The notes below the pieces were generated by a model, which worked only from the letters and a program-made list of their open reading frames with translations, was not told the DNA's origin and ran no database searches. From assembly GCF_041893525.1 (NCBI RefSeq), contig NZ_CP169069.1: 64,000 bases of DNA; one strand, given 5' to 3'. Shown here one piece after another: positions 37,531-46,244 of the stretch. The stretch comes from Phaeobacter bryozoorum (GTDB taxonomy: Bacteria; Pseudomonadota; Alphaproteobacteria; Rhodobacterales; Rhodobacteraceae). A program made the translations under genes and the position numbers. Positions within the stretch are counted from its first letter, which is position 1, and every line of letters starts with the position of its first letter.

Positions 37531-38589
37531 ATGCCATCATCCAGCCAGCCTCGCTCCAGAGCCTTACAGCAGCACTCGCATCTGCGGGACGATGCTGACG
37601 AGAGATTGCGTTGGCTCGATCTGGAAAATGATCATCTGCGGCTAAGGGTGATGAACCTTGGCGCTATAACGGCCTGGCTGGATCTGCGCGATGGTGAAAC
37701 CTGGCAACCCATGGTGCTGGGATATGCCGATATGACGGCCTATCTGGGGGATCCGTATTATCTGGGTGCCATTGTTGGCCGGGTGGCCAATCGGATTGGC
37801 GGGGCGGGTTTCCACCTCGCGGGTCGCGAGGTTTCTCTTAATGCCAATGAAGGGAGCAACCAGCTTCACGGCGGCGCGCAGGGGCTTGGACGGGTGTTCT
37901 GGGATATGCGGCGGCTGGGGGCCGGGGCGGTTGAATTGCGCCACTTCTCCGCGGATGGTGAAAACGGCTATCCGGGCGGTGCCGATATCCGGCTTAGGAT
38001 TGCCGTGTCCGGCACAACGGTCAGCTATGACATGACAGCTTCGGTGGACCAACTCACCCCGATTAGCTTGGCGCAGCACAACTATTATACGCTTGGTATC
38101 AAGGGCGATATCTGGGGGCACCGCCTGCGCAGCAGCGCCGAGAGCTATCTGCCGCTGCGCCGGGATGGGGTGCCTACGGGCGAAATTGCACCAACTAGCG
38201 GTACCAGATTTGACTATCGCGCTGGCCGGAGCTTTGCCGCGCTGGATCCAGAGCGGCTTGGCACGGATATCCATGTGAATTTCCCCCCGAACGCTTCGGG
38301 TGATATGCGCGAGGTGGCCCATCTTGGCGCCTCCAATGGTGTTGTCATGCGGGTTTTTTCAGATCAACCGGGTACGCAGATTTACACGGCGAGTCATCTG
38401 AACAGTTCCTGCGCCGCGCGGGATGGACAGCGGTTGGAACCATTTTCTGCCGTCTGTATCGAGCCGCAGGGTTTGCCAGATGCTGTAAATCATCCCCATT
38501 TCCCGAGTGTTCTGGTGGACCCCGGTCATCCGTATCGTCAGAAGTTGCTGCTGAAATTTTCCGTAGCGGAGAGGGAGCAAGATGGCTGA
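37531..38589 (+). CDS. galM: aldose 1-epimerase
   Basis: 352 residues. The mutarotase family is shown by LGAIVGRVANRIGGAGFHLA near residue 84, SNQLHGGAQGLGRVFWD near 110 with the first catalytic histidine, SLAQHNYYTLG near 182 with the second, and the catalytic glutamate in SAVCIEPQGLPDAVNH near 310. It interconverts alpha and beta anomers of aldoses such as galactose or xylose, which fits a place near xylFHG. It overlaps the next gene by 8 bases. The N-terminal 20 residues look non-conserved, so the start may be later. Confidence 0.92.
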   Translation: MPSSSQPRSRALQQHSHLRDDADERLRWLDLENDHLRLRVMNLGAITAWLDLRDGETWQPMVLGYADMTAYLGDPYYLGAIVGRVANRIGGAGFHLAGREVSLNANEGSNQLHGGAQGLGRVFWDMRRLGAGAVELRHFSADGENGYPGGADIRLRIAVSGTTVSYDMTASVDQLTPISLAQHNYYTLGIKGDIWGHRLRSSAESYLPLRRDGVPTGEIAPTSGTRFDYRAGRSFAALDPERLGTDIHVNFPPNASGDMREVAHLGASNGVVMRVFSDQPGTQIYTASHLNSSCAARDGQRLEPFSAVCIEPQGLPDAVNHPHFPSVLVDPGHPYRQKLLLKFSVAEREQDG

Positions 38590-39934
38590 ATACCGGCGTC
38601 GATATCGCCTGTGTGGCGCGATTGCGATCTGCATGACGAACGCGACCTTCGCCTGTGCTGGTAGCGCTGAGGAACAGTCCATGAATTTGGATCTGGGGCC
38701 GCGGCCAAGCTTTGCCCCGCAGATACAGGCAGAGGTCGAGCTGGGCCAACTGCTGTTTTATGATCCCATTCTATCGGGCAACCGCAACATCAGCTGCGCC
38801 AGCTGCCATCATCCACGGTTTGGCACAGGTGACGGCGTCTCCCTGTCGCTGGGCGAGGGCGCAACCACGCTTGGCCCTGAGCGGCGCGCGGATCCGGACA
38901 ACCGTCCTGAACAGCGTATTCCACGTAATGCGCCTGCGCTCTGGAATCTTGGCGCTGATGATATGGATGTGATGTTCCACGACGGCCGACTGGAGGCTGA
39001 CCCCGCATATGGGTCGGGTATCCGCACGCCGTTGGAAGGTGATATGGTCGCAGGATTTGATTCCGCGCTGGCCGCACAGGCGATGTTTCCGGTGCTTTCG
39101 GCAGATGAGATGGCTGGCCACTACGGCGAAAATGATGTCTCGCGCGCGGTACGTCTGGGTCAGCTGAGCCATCCCGGTGGAGCATGGGATATCATCGCGG
39201 GCCGGGTCGCAGAGATCCCCGAATATCGGCAGCGTTTTGATGAGATCCTGGGAGCGGCAGAACCCATCCGCTTTACCGATATCGGCAATATGCTGGCGGC
39301 GTTTATCCGGTTTGAATGGCGCGCTGATGACAGCCCGTTTGATCGTGCTCAGCTGCATGGAGAGGCCCTGCCCACCACAGCAGCAAGGGGGCAGGAGCTT
39401 TTCTACGGGAGCGCCGGATGCAGCCAGTGCCATACAGACTGGTTGCAGACGGACAATAGGTTTCATGCAATCGCGATGCCGCAGCTTGGTCCGGGCAAGG
39501 CCGCCCGATTTGAAACCCACGCCCGCGACGAGGGGCGGTTGCGGGTGACTGGAAATCCGGATGACGCTTACCGCTTTCGCACCCCGTCGCTGCGCAATGT
39601 CGCGCTGACAGAGCCCTATGGGCATAACGGCGCCTATGCCACTTTGGAGGCTGTTGTGCGTCACCATCTGGATCCCGTCGCGGCGCTGATGTCTTATGAT
39701 CGCAGCCAGGCGGTCTTGCCCGGTCTTGATGGGGTGTCGGATTGGGCCGTCATGGATGATCCGGTCGAGCTGGAGCGTATCGCGGCGGCGAATGATCTGG
39801 ATCCGATTGCGCTAAGTGACGGGGATATTGCCGATCTCGTGGCCTTTCTGGAAGCGCTGACCGACAGCGCCGCAGCCAAGGGGCGGCTTGGGGTGCCGGA
39901 TAGCGTTCCATCGGGCCTGCCGGTGGAACGCTAA
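38582..39934 (+). CDS. di-haem cytochrome c peroxidase family protein (MauG-like)
   Basis: 450 residues with an N-terminal export segment (YRLCGAIAICMTNATFACAG) and two c-type haem sites: CASCH near residue 78 and CSQCH near 280. The spacing of about 200 residues and the segment ELGQLLFYDPILSGNRNISC are typical of the CcpA/MauG family. It is periplasmic and either reduces peroxide or oxidises a partner protein. Its start overlaps the galM stop, and it converges with the FG-GAP/ASPIC gene. Confidence 0.9.
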   Translation: MAEYRRRYRLCGAIAICMTNATFACAGSAEEQSMNLDLGPRPSFAPQIQAEVELGQLLFYDPILSGNRNISCASCHHPRFGTGDGVSLSLGEGATTLGPERRADPDNRPEQRIPRNAPALWNLGADDMDVMFHDGRLEADPAYGSGIRTPLEGDMVAGFDSALAAQAMFPVLSADEMAGHYGENDVSRAVRLGQLSHPGGAWDIIAGRVAEIPEYRQRFDEILGAAEPIRFTDIGNMLAAFIRFEWRADDSPFDRAQLHGEALPTTAARGQELFYGSAGCSQCHTDWLQTDNRFHAIAMPQLGPGKAARFETHARDEGRLRVTGNPDDAYRFRTPSLRNVALTEPYGHNGAYATLEAVVRHHLDPVAALMSYDRSQAVLPGLDGVSDWAVMDDPVELERIAAANDLDPIALSDGDIADLVAFLEALTDSAAAKGRLGVPDSVPSGLPVER

Positions 39935-39951
39935 TCTACCGGTCCAGGGGT

Positions 39952-41517
39952 CTATTGTGTTCGGGTAAGATGCTGGTTGGGCGTGATTTCTTGCCAGATT
40001 GTGGTTTCCCCATCCGGCCAGATAATGCGCAACCGCAGATCATCGCTCTCTCCCAGACCGAAGTGCAGATCCCCGACCGAGCCGCCCGCATGGCCGCCGC
40101 CGACAGTGACCTCGCGGGTGTGTATCCTTATGCCTGTGTCCAGCTCGACGAAGGCACCAATTGCCTGCGTGTTCGGGGCAGTGCCCTTGAGTGACAGGCT
40201 CAGCCAGTTTCCGGATGGGCTGGTGGTGTTCTGGTAGAGTTCCATTGGCGCGCGCCGGTTGATCACGGCAAGGTCAAGCTGCCCATCGAGATTGAGATCG
40301 CGCAGCACGGCGCCGCGAGAACGTTCCATGCTGGCAATACCCGCAGCGGCGGCCATGTCGGCAAAACGCCCATCTGCCCCTTGGATCAACAGGGTATTCG
40401 GGTCGCGCATGGCGGCATCGGGCATCTGTTCGACATTTCCCTTGGTGACAAAGATATCGTCATGCCCATCGTTGTTCACATCGCCAAAATCCGCGTGCCA
40501 CCCGGTGGATGGTCGCCCGTCACCGCCGCTGGTTGGGCGGTGGGCGGTGGTGCCGTAATCATAAGTCACATCGCGGTAGGCGGGGCCGGTGCCGCTTGGA
40601 TCAAACAGCTGTAGTTTCTGATCTCCCATCGAGGTGAGGTAGACATCCGAAAATCCGTCACCGTTCAGATCGCGAGACGCTATCCCCATCCCCCAGAGGT
40701 GAAAGGGCAGCCAGCCGTCGTCCTGCTGGTAGAGCCTTGGCGGCCTGGTCATTTTCCACATCTGCTCCTGCCCGCCCCGGACATAGTAATGTCGGTCGTT
40801 GCTGATCCGAAGATCGGCCCGACCGCGGGCGGTTGCCCCAACGCTTCGGTGCCAATTGGTGAACAGCATGGACAGCGCGCAGTACCCTGGCTGGAGCCGG
40901 ATGGCCGGGCCGTAGCGGTCACCATCGGGCCGATACAGCAGTGTGTCGTCACAGGCCTCAAACGGACCCTCGGGGTCGCTTCGGTCGACATAGGTGCCAA
41001 AGGCAAGCGTCGGCAGCTGAGCGCCCGGCTCCCAGGTGGCCGAAAACGCGGTGGTCCAGTGGTCACCACTGGTAAACCCCAGAACATCGAAGGGTTCGAA
41101 CTGACAGTTTCCGGTTCCACGCAGCAGCTGATCCGCGCCAACGCGCAGCAGGGCAAGATCGAGAATACCGTCACCATCAATGTCGAGCGGGTAGACGCCG
41201 GTGACACCTGTCTGTGCGAGGGCGGCCGGTGTAGCGGATGCAAACCGCAGCGTGGCGCCTGGTGCCTCGCTCTGGTTGATCATCAGCTGAACCCGGTTGC
41301 TGCCGCCCGCCGCCACCAGATCAGGGAATTTATCGTCGTTGCAATCCAGCGAGGCGAGCCCTCCACCCACGAAATGCTCCCAACCGCCATCATAGACATG
41401 CGCGGGAACTGGTTGGGAGCGGAACACCGGAGGCTCGGGGATGTCCGCCAGCGCGATCTGCGGCAGGAGCCAGATCGGCGCGAGGATATATGAGAGTTTA
41501 TCCCGCATGGCTGGCAA
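39952..41517 (-). CDS. FG-GAP repeat protein with ASPIC/UnbV domain (CRTAC1-like)
   Basis: 521 residues with a signal peptide (YILAPIWLLPQIALADIPEP). Four or more FG-GAP blades with calcium-loop motifs are visible: DIDGDGILDLAL, DLNGDGFSDVYL, DVNNDGHDDIFV, DLNLDGQLDLAV. The C-terminal 90 residues form an ASPIC/UnbV module (TREVTVGGGHAGGSVGDLHF, GLGESDDLRLRIIWPDGETT). This predicts an extracytoplasmic beta-propeller for carbohydrate or protein binding. It overlaps the 3' end of the ROK gene by 20 bases (ATG at 41517 or 41508), so it is likely co-transcribed with the regulator. Function unknown. Confidence 0.85.
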   Translation of the reverse strand: MPAMRDKLSYILAPIWLLPQIALADIPEPPVFRSQPVPAHVYDGGWEHFVGGGLASLDCNDDKFPDLVAAGGSNRVQLMINQSEAPGATLRFASATPAALAQTGVTGVYPLDIDGDGILDLALLRVGADQLLRGTGNCQFEPFDVLGFTSGDHWTTAFSATWEPGAQLPTLAFGTYVDRSDPEGPFEACDDTLLYRPDGDRYGPAIRLQPGYCALSMLFTNWHRSVGATARGRADLRISNDRHYYVRGGQEQMWKMTRPPRLYQQDDGWLPFHLWGMGIASRDLNGDGFSDVYLTSMGDQKLQLFDPSGTGPAYRDVTYDYGTTAHRPTSGGDGRPSTGWHADFGDVNNDGHDDIFVTKGNVEQMPDAAMRDPNTLLIQGADGRFADMAAAAGIASMERSRGAVLRDLNLDGQLDLAVINRRAPMELYQNTTSPSGNWLSLSLKGTAPNTQAIGAFVELDTGIRIHTREVTVGGGHAGGSVGDLHFGLGESDDLRLRIIWPDGETTIWQEITPNQHLTRTQ

Positions 41518-42712
41518 CTTCGCGGATGGTCAGTGCGGAGACTTCTTCAATCGCATAGGCGGCGGCCCCTTTTGCCCACATCTTGTTGCCCCAGCCATGG
41601 ACGCGCACTTCGGGCAGGGGGCCGTCCACCTGAACCACCCAGCGGCGCATTTCCTCCACCACTTTGTCGGAGGACAGGTAGCCAAAGGCCAGCTGCGCAC
41701 CCGCCAAAACGATCATCTGCGGGTCGAATATGTTGACGATATTGGCCAGTCCCATGGCAAACATGCGCCCGGCGCGGTCAAGGATTGATTGCGCCATGGT
41801 GTCGCCGTCACCGACGGCAGCATAAAGCGAGGCGAGATCCTTGTGCCGTTCGACGCCACTGGTGATATTCGCCTCGCGCAGCAGGGCGTAGTCGCCGACG
41901 TAAGCTTCCAGACAGCCGCGCTGGCCGCATTGGCAGAGCGCGCCTTCGAGCTGCACCTTGATATGGCCAAATTCTGCGCCGCAGCCGCGCGCGCCGCGAT
42001 ATATCTGATTGTCGATGACGATGCCCATGCCGACACCATGTTCGACGGTCACCACGACAAAGTTGCTGCGGGTGTCACCTTCACCGAAGAGATGCTCAGC
42101 CTTGGCGACCAGATTGGCGTCGTTGTCGATAAACACCGGCATGCTCAGATAGCTGCCAAGAAGGCTGCCAAGATCGATATTCCGCACGTTGAGCGACGAT
42201 GACCAGTAGATGAAATTGCGCTCGGCATCCATAACGCCTGCGATGCCAATGCCAACTCCGGAGATGTGCGCGCGGGTGAACCCGCCCTTAGCGCAGCTCT
42301 GGTCCAGGGCTTCGACAATTTTCTCGCAAAGGGCCTCTGGCGACATCTGACCGCCACGCAGGGGCATTTCGTGGCTGACCAGCTCTGTGCCTTCGAAATC
42401 GGTGATCAGGGTAGTGATGGCGTGATGCGACAATTTCAGCCCGGCGATCCGATGGGCGCTGCCGCAGATTTTGAGGGCGACCCGTGGGCGGCCGCGTTTG
42501 GCACCGCGCGCTGTATCCGGGCTGACTTCCTCGATCAGCCCTGCGGCCAGCAGTTCGGCGGTGATCGCCGTGACGGTGGCGGGGCTGATGCGGGTGGCCT
42601 GAGCGATATCGATTCGTGCGATTTGCCCTGCGGCCCGGATGGTATCGAATACCTGAAGGCGACTGCTTTCACGCAGTTCGCCGGAATGTGAAAGCCTGTC
42701 CGATTTAACCAC
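41498..42712 (-). CDS. ROK-family transcriptional regulator (XylR/NagC-type)
   Basis: 404 residues. A winged HTH at the N-terminus (LQVFDTIRAAGQIARIDIAQ, then ATRISPATVTAITAELLAAG) precedes a ROK sugar-kinase-like domain. The zinc motif is complete (CQCGQRGCLEAYVGD near residue 265), with the preceding AEFGHIKVQ. It is divergent from xylF, and a perfect inverted repeat lies between the two, so it most likely represses xylFHG and is released by xylose or a related sugar. Confidence 0.92.
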   Translation of the reverse strand: MVKSDRLSHSGELRESSRLQVFDTIRAAGQIARIDIAQATRISPATVTAITAELLAAGLIEEVSPDTARGAKRGRPRVALKICGSAHRIAGLKLSHHAITTLITDFEGTELVSHEMPLRGGQMSPEALCEKIVEALDQSCAKGGFTRAHISGVGIGIAGVMDAERNFIYWSSSLNVRNIDLGSLLGSYLSMPVFIDNDANLVAKAEHLFGEGDTRSNFVVVTVEHGVGMGIVIDNQIYRGARGCGAEFGHIKVQLEGALCQCGQRGCLEAYVGDYALLREANITSGVERHKDLASLYAAVGDGDTMAQSILDRAGRMFAMGLANIVNIFDPQMIVLAGAQLAFGYLSSDKVVEEMRRWVVQVDGPLPEVRVHGWGNKMWAKGAAAYAIEEVSALTIREVASHAG

Positions 42713-42784
42713 CGTATTTCCCCCTTATTGTCAGGCGACTTATCGCAGGAAAGCGCCGCCCGACAAGATATCTGGCCTCATGAT

Positions 42785-42819
42785 ACATTATTTAATTTGA
42801 GTTTCAAAAAAAATAATGT
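42785..42819 (+). promoter_or_regulatory. inverted repeat, probable operator between ROK regulator and xylF
   Basis: ACATTATTT (42785-42793) and AAATAATGT (42811-42819) form a perfect 9-base inverted repeat, 26 bases centre to centre, in a strongly AT-rich stretch 80 bases before the xylF start. ROK repressors such as NagC and XylR bind AT-rich dyads of this kind. Assignment to this regulator is inference from position. Confidence 0.65.
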
Positions 42820-42898
42820 TAGGGATATCAGGACGGGCATGTGGCGTGGGGGGACCCGATTGCCGCAGCAGCCCGCAACGACCCGAGGGAGGAAAACA

Positions 42899-43924
42899 AT
42901 GAAATTCTTGAGTGGAGTTTCCGCACTTGCCTTTGCCGCCACCGCGAGCATGGCCCTTGCCGAAGATGTGACCGTTGGCGTCAGCTGGTCGAACTTCCAG
43001 GAAGAGCGCTGGAAAACCGACGAAGCGGCGATCAAGGCTGCGCTGGAAGCGAAAGGTGCGACCTATGTATCGGCAGATGCACAGTCGTCGTCGGCCAAGC
43101 AGCTTGCGGACATTGAAAGCCTGATTGCACAGGGCGTGGATGCGCTGATCGTTCTGGCCCAGGACGCTCAGGCGATCGGCCCGGCTGTTCAGGCGGCGGC
43201 GGACGAAGGCATCCCCGTTGTTGCCTATGATCGCCTGATTGAAGACAGCCGTGCCTTCTATCTCACTTTCGACAATGTCGAAGTGGGGCGGATGCAGGCC
43301 CGGGCCGTGCTTGAGGCCCAGCCGAGCGGCAACTATGTGATGATCAAGGGCTCGCCCACCGATCCCAACGCGGATTTCCTGCGCGGTGGCCAGCAAGAGG
43401 TCATTCAGGCGGCAATCGATAGCGGCGATATCAAGATCGTTGGCGAAGCCTATACCGATGGCTGGCTGCCGGCCAACGCTCAGCGCAATATGGAACAGAT
43501 CCTGACCGCCAATGACAACAAGGTCGATGCCGTTGTTGCCTCCAATGACGGCACCGCCGGTGGTGTTGTCGCCGCGCTGACCGCGCAGGGCATGGAAGGT
43601 ATCGCGGTGTCCGGCCAGGATGGCGACCACGCTGCGCTGAACCGTGTTGCCAAAGGCACGCAGACCGTTTCCGTCTGGAAAGACGCTCGTGATCTGGGCA
43701 AGGCCGCCGCTGAAATCGCGGTCGAAATGGCCGAAGGCGCTGCCATGGGTGATGTCGCGGGCGGTGCCGCCTGGACGTCCCCAGCGGGCACCGAGCTGAC
43801 GGCGCGGTTCCTGGAGCCTATCCCGGTGACCGCTGACAACCTGTCGGTTGTTGTCGATGCCGGCTGGATCACCAAGGAGGCGCTGTGCCAGGGTGTGACC
43901 AACGGTCCTGCGCCCTGCAACTAA
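42899..43924 (+). CDS. xylF: xylose ABC transporter substrate-binding protein
   Basis: 341 residues from the ATG at 42899, which has a GAGGGAGGAAAACA ribosome-binding region; upstream in-frame starts overlap the operator. A signal peptide (FLSGVSALAFAATASMALAE) is followed by a type I sugar-binding fold: VGVSWSNFQEERWKTDEAAI near residue 25, VVAYDRLIEDSRAFYLTFDN near 110, VVASNDGTAGGVVAALTAQG near 215 and VSGQDGDHAALNRVAKGTQT. These match XylF closely. It begins the xylFHG operon. Confidence 0.93.
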   Translation: MKFLSGVSALAFAATASMALAEDVTVGVSWSNFQEERWKTDEAAIKAALEAKGATYVSADAQSSSAKQLADIESLIAQGVDALIVLAQDAQAIGPAVQAAADEGIPVVAYDRLIEDSRAFYLTFDNVEVGRMQARAVLEAQPSGNYVMIKGSPTDPNADFLRGGQQEVIQAAIDSGDIKIVGEAYTDGWLPANAQRNMEQILTANDNKVDAVVASNDGTAGGVVAALTAQGMEGIAVSGQDGDHAALNRVAKGTQTVSVWKDARDLGKAAAEIAVEMAEGAAMGDVAGGAAWTSPAGTELTARFLEPIPVTADNLSVVVDAGWITKEALCQGVTNGPAPCN

Positions 43925-43965
43925 GCAGCTGCTGAGAGTTTCTCGGCTACTTCTTTCTAAACCGG

Positions 43966-44004
43966 CGCGCGCCCTCAGAGGGTCCCGATTGGATCGGGCG
44001 CGCG
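43966..44004 (+). terminator. hairpin between xylF and xylH
   Basis: CGCGCGCCC (43966-43974) pairs with GGGCGCGCG (43996-44004), followed by TCCCCCTTT. It sits in the 117-base gap after xylF. As with the peptide operon, it can give excess binding protein over permease by partial termination or mRNA protection. Confidence 0.6.
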
Positions 44005-44041
44005 TCCCCCTTTCACTACCGCTGATCACTGGAGTTCGGAT

Positions 44042-45343
44042 ATGACCGAAACCACGTCTCAGCCGATCCCCGAACAAAACAAGCGTGGCCTGTTCCAGCA
44101 ATTGGAACTGGACGTCCGCCTATTGGGAATGATCGGTGCCTTTGTCATCTTGTGCATTGGATTCAACATCCTGACGGATGGGCGTTTCTTGACGCCGCGC
44201 AATATTTTCAACCTCACCATCCAGACGGTCTCTGTGGCGATCATGGCCACGGGCATGGTCTTTGTGATCGTGACACGCCACATCGATCTGAGCGTCGGTG
44301 CGTTGCTGGCGACCTGCTCGGCCGTGATGGCTGTCGTGCAGACCGATGTGCTGCCGGATATGCTGGGGCTTGGACTTAACCACCCGGCAACCTGGATCAT
44401 AACCGTGGTGGTTGGCCTGACGATCGGCACCCTGATCGGGGCTTTTCAGGGATGGATGGTAGGTTTCCTGACCATTCCCGCCTTTATCGTGACCCTGGGT
44501 GGTTTTCTGGTCTGGCGTAACGTTGCCTGGTATCTGACCGACGGGCAGACCATTGGCCCGCTTGACAGCAGGTTCCTGATCTTCGGGGGCACCTCGGGCA
44601 CGCTGGGCACCACGCTCAGCTGGGCCGTCGGAATCGTAGCCACGGCTCTGGCGTTGGTTGCCCTGTGGAACAGCCGCCGCGGCAAACAGGGCCATGGTTT
44701 CCCGGTGAAACCCGCCTGGGCGGAAGCGGTGATTGCAGGTGCGATTGCGGCGTCGATCCTTGGCTTTGTGGCCGTGCTGAATGCCTATCAGATCCCGGCG
44801 CGCCGTCTGGCGCGAATGATGGAAGCAGAAGGCGAAACCATGCCTGAGGGGCTGGTTGTCGGTTATGGCTTGCCAATCTCGGTGCTAATCCTGATTGCAA
44901 CTGCCGTGATTATGACGATTATCGCCCGGCGCACCCGGTTTGGCCGCTATATCTTTGCCACCGGTGGCAACCCGGATGCCGCCGAGCTGTCCGGCATCAA
45001 CACCCGTCTGCTGACGGTCAAGATCTTTGCCCTGATGGGATTTCTCTGTGCGCTTTCAGCGGTTGTGGCCTCGGCCCGTCTTGCCAATCACTCCAATGAT
45101 ATCGGGACTTTGGATGAGTTGCGCGTTATTGCGGCGGCCGTGATTGGCGGCACTGCACTGTCCGGTGGGTTTGGCACGATTTATGGCGCCATCCTTGGGG
45201 CGTTGATTATGCAGAGCCTGCAGTCGGGGATGGCCATGGTCGGTGTCGACGCACCGTTCCAGAACATCGTCGTGGGCACCGTGCTGGTTGCAGCCGTCTG
45301 GATCGATATTCTTTACCGCAAACGCGTGGGGGCCCGGATATGA
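44042..45343 (+). CDS. xylH: xylose ABC transporter permease
   Basis: 433 residues with 10 or more hydrophobic helices. Family landmarks are VFVIVTRHIDLSVGALLATC near residue 78, FLTIPAFIVTLGGFLVWRNV near 141, GGNPDAAELSGINTRLLTVK near 308 (the ATPase-contact loop) and VIGGTALSGGFGTIYGAILG near 365. The long extra loop around residues 215-285 is typical of XylH compared with RbsC. It overlaps xylG at ATGA (45340). Confidence 0.94.
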   Translation: MTETTSQPIPEQNKRGLFQQLELDVRLLGMIGAFVILCIGFNILTDGRFLTPRNIFNLTIQTVSVAIMATGMVFVIVTRHIDLSVGALLATCSAVMAVVQTDVLPDMLGLGLNHPATWIITVVVGLTIGTLIGAFQGWMVGFLTIPAFIVTLGGFLVWRNVAWYLTDGQTIGPLDSRFLIFGGTSGTLGTTLSWAVGIVATALALVALWNSRRGKQGHGFPVKPAWAEAVIAGAIAASILGFVAVLNAYQIPARRLARMMEAEGETMPEGLVVGYGLPISVLILIATAVIMTIIARRTRFGRYIFATGGNPDAAELSGINTRLLTVKIFALMGFLCALSAVVASARLANHSNDIGTLDELRVIAAAVIGGTALSGGFGTIYGAILGALIMQSLQSGMAMVGVDAPFQNIVVGTVLVAAVWIDILYRKRVGARI

Positions 45344-46122
45344 GCACTGCAAAAGAGTTGCGCGCCGCAGGCGCCACGCCGCTGGTCGAGATGAAAGATA
45401 TTTCGATCTCCTTTGGCGGGATCAAGGCTGTGGATCACGTCAGCGTTGATCTCTATCCCGGCGAAGTTGTTGGATTGCTCGGCCATAATGGTGCCGGGAA
45501 ATCCACCTTGATCAAAGTGCTGTCGGGTGCCTACCAGATGGATTCCGGCGAAATCCGGGTCAATGGCGATAAGGTTGAGATCACCAATCCGCGTGATGCG
45601 CGGTCGCATAACATCGAGACGATCTATCAGACATTGGCGCTGGCGGATAATCTGGATGCGGCCTCCAACCTGTTCCTGGGTCGCGAGCTGGTTACCCCGT
45701 TTGGTCTGGTGGACGATTCCGCCATGGAGGCCGAATGTCGCAAGATCATGAACCGGTTGAACTCGAATTTTCAAAAATTCTCGGAACCGGTTTCGGCTCT
45801 CTCGGGCGGTCAGCGTCAGTCGGTTGCCATCGCGCGGGCGGTCTATTTCAACGCCAAGATCCTGATCATGGATGAACCGACTGCCGCCCTTGGGCCGCAT
45901 GAAACGCAGATGGTTGCCGAGTTGATCCAGCAGCTGAAGGCGCAGGGTATCGGTATTTTCCTCATTGATCACGATGTGAATGCGGTGATGGAGCTTTGCG
46001 ACCGGGCTTCGGTCATGAAGAACGGTCAGCTGGTTGGCACCGTCGATATTGACGATGTCACCGATGATGACCTGCTGAGCATGATCATTCTGGGCAAGCG
46101 GCCCGGTGAAGCTGCGGCCTAA
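45340..46122 (+). CDS. xylG: sugar ABC transporter ATPase, single-domain
   Basis: 260 residues: one ATP-binding cassette, unlike the double-cassette XylG of enterobacteria. Walker A is LLGHNGAGKSTLIK near residue 45, the signature is ALSGGQRQSVAIA near 150, Walker B is ILIMDEPTAALGP near 172 and the H-loop is FLIDHDVNAVMELC. It energises xylose-type uptake as a homodimer. A terminator follows its stop. Confidence 0.92.
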   Translation: MSTAKELRAAGATPLVEMKDISISFGGIKAVDHVSVDLYPGEVVGLLGHNGAGKSTLIKVLSGAYQMDSGEIRVNGDKVEITNPRDARSHNIETIYQTLALADNLDAASNLFLGRELVTPFGLVDDSAMEAECRKIMNRLNSNFQKFSEPVSALSGGQRQSVAIARAVYFNAKILIMDEPTAALGPHETQMVAELIQQLKAQGIGIFLIDHDVNAVMELCDRASVMKNGQLVGTVDIDDVTDDDLLSMIILGKRPGEAAA

Positions 46123-46149
46123 GTCGCGAGGTCGATAATATCGGTCTGG

Positions 46150-46178
46150 AAGGGGCTGCCATTGGTGGCCCCTTTTCC
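46150..46178 (+). terminator. terminator of the xylFHG operon
   Basis: AAGGGGC and CCA pair with TGG and GCCCCTT across a TTGG loop with a 2-base bulge. The stem is followed directly by TTTTCC. It starts about 28 bases after the xylG stop. Confidence 0.75.
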
Positions 46179-46211
46179 GTTTCAGAATGGTTGCTCAGCC
46201 TATCGCAAAAC

Positions 46212-46226
46212 CTACATAAGATGTAG
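46212..46226 (+). promoter_or_regulatory. dyad upstream of the merR-type gene
   Basis: CTACAT (46212-46217) and ATGTAG (46221-46226) form a perfect dyad with 3 bases between, 18 bases before the start codon. MerR regulators bind such dyads within their own promoter, so this is probably an autoregulatory operator. Confidence 0.55.
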
Positions 46227-46244
46227 ATTTTAGAAGGGTGATAG

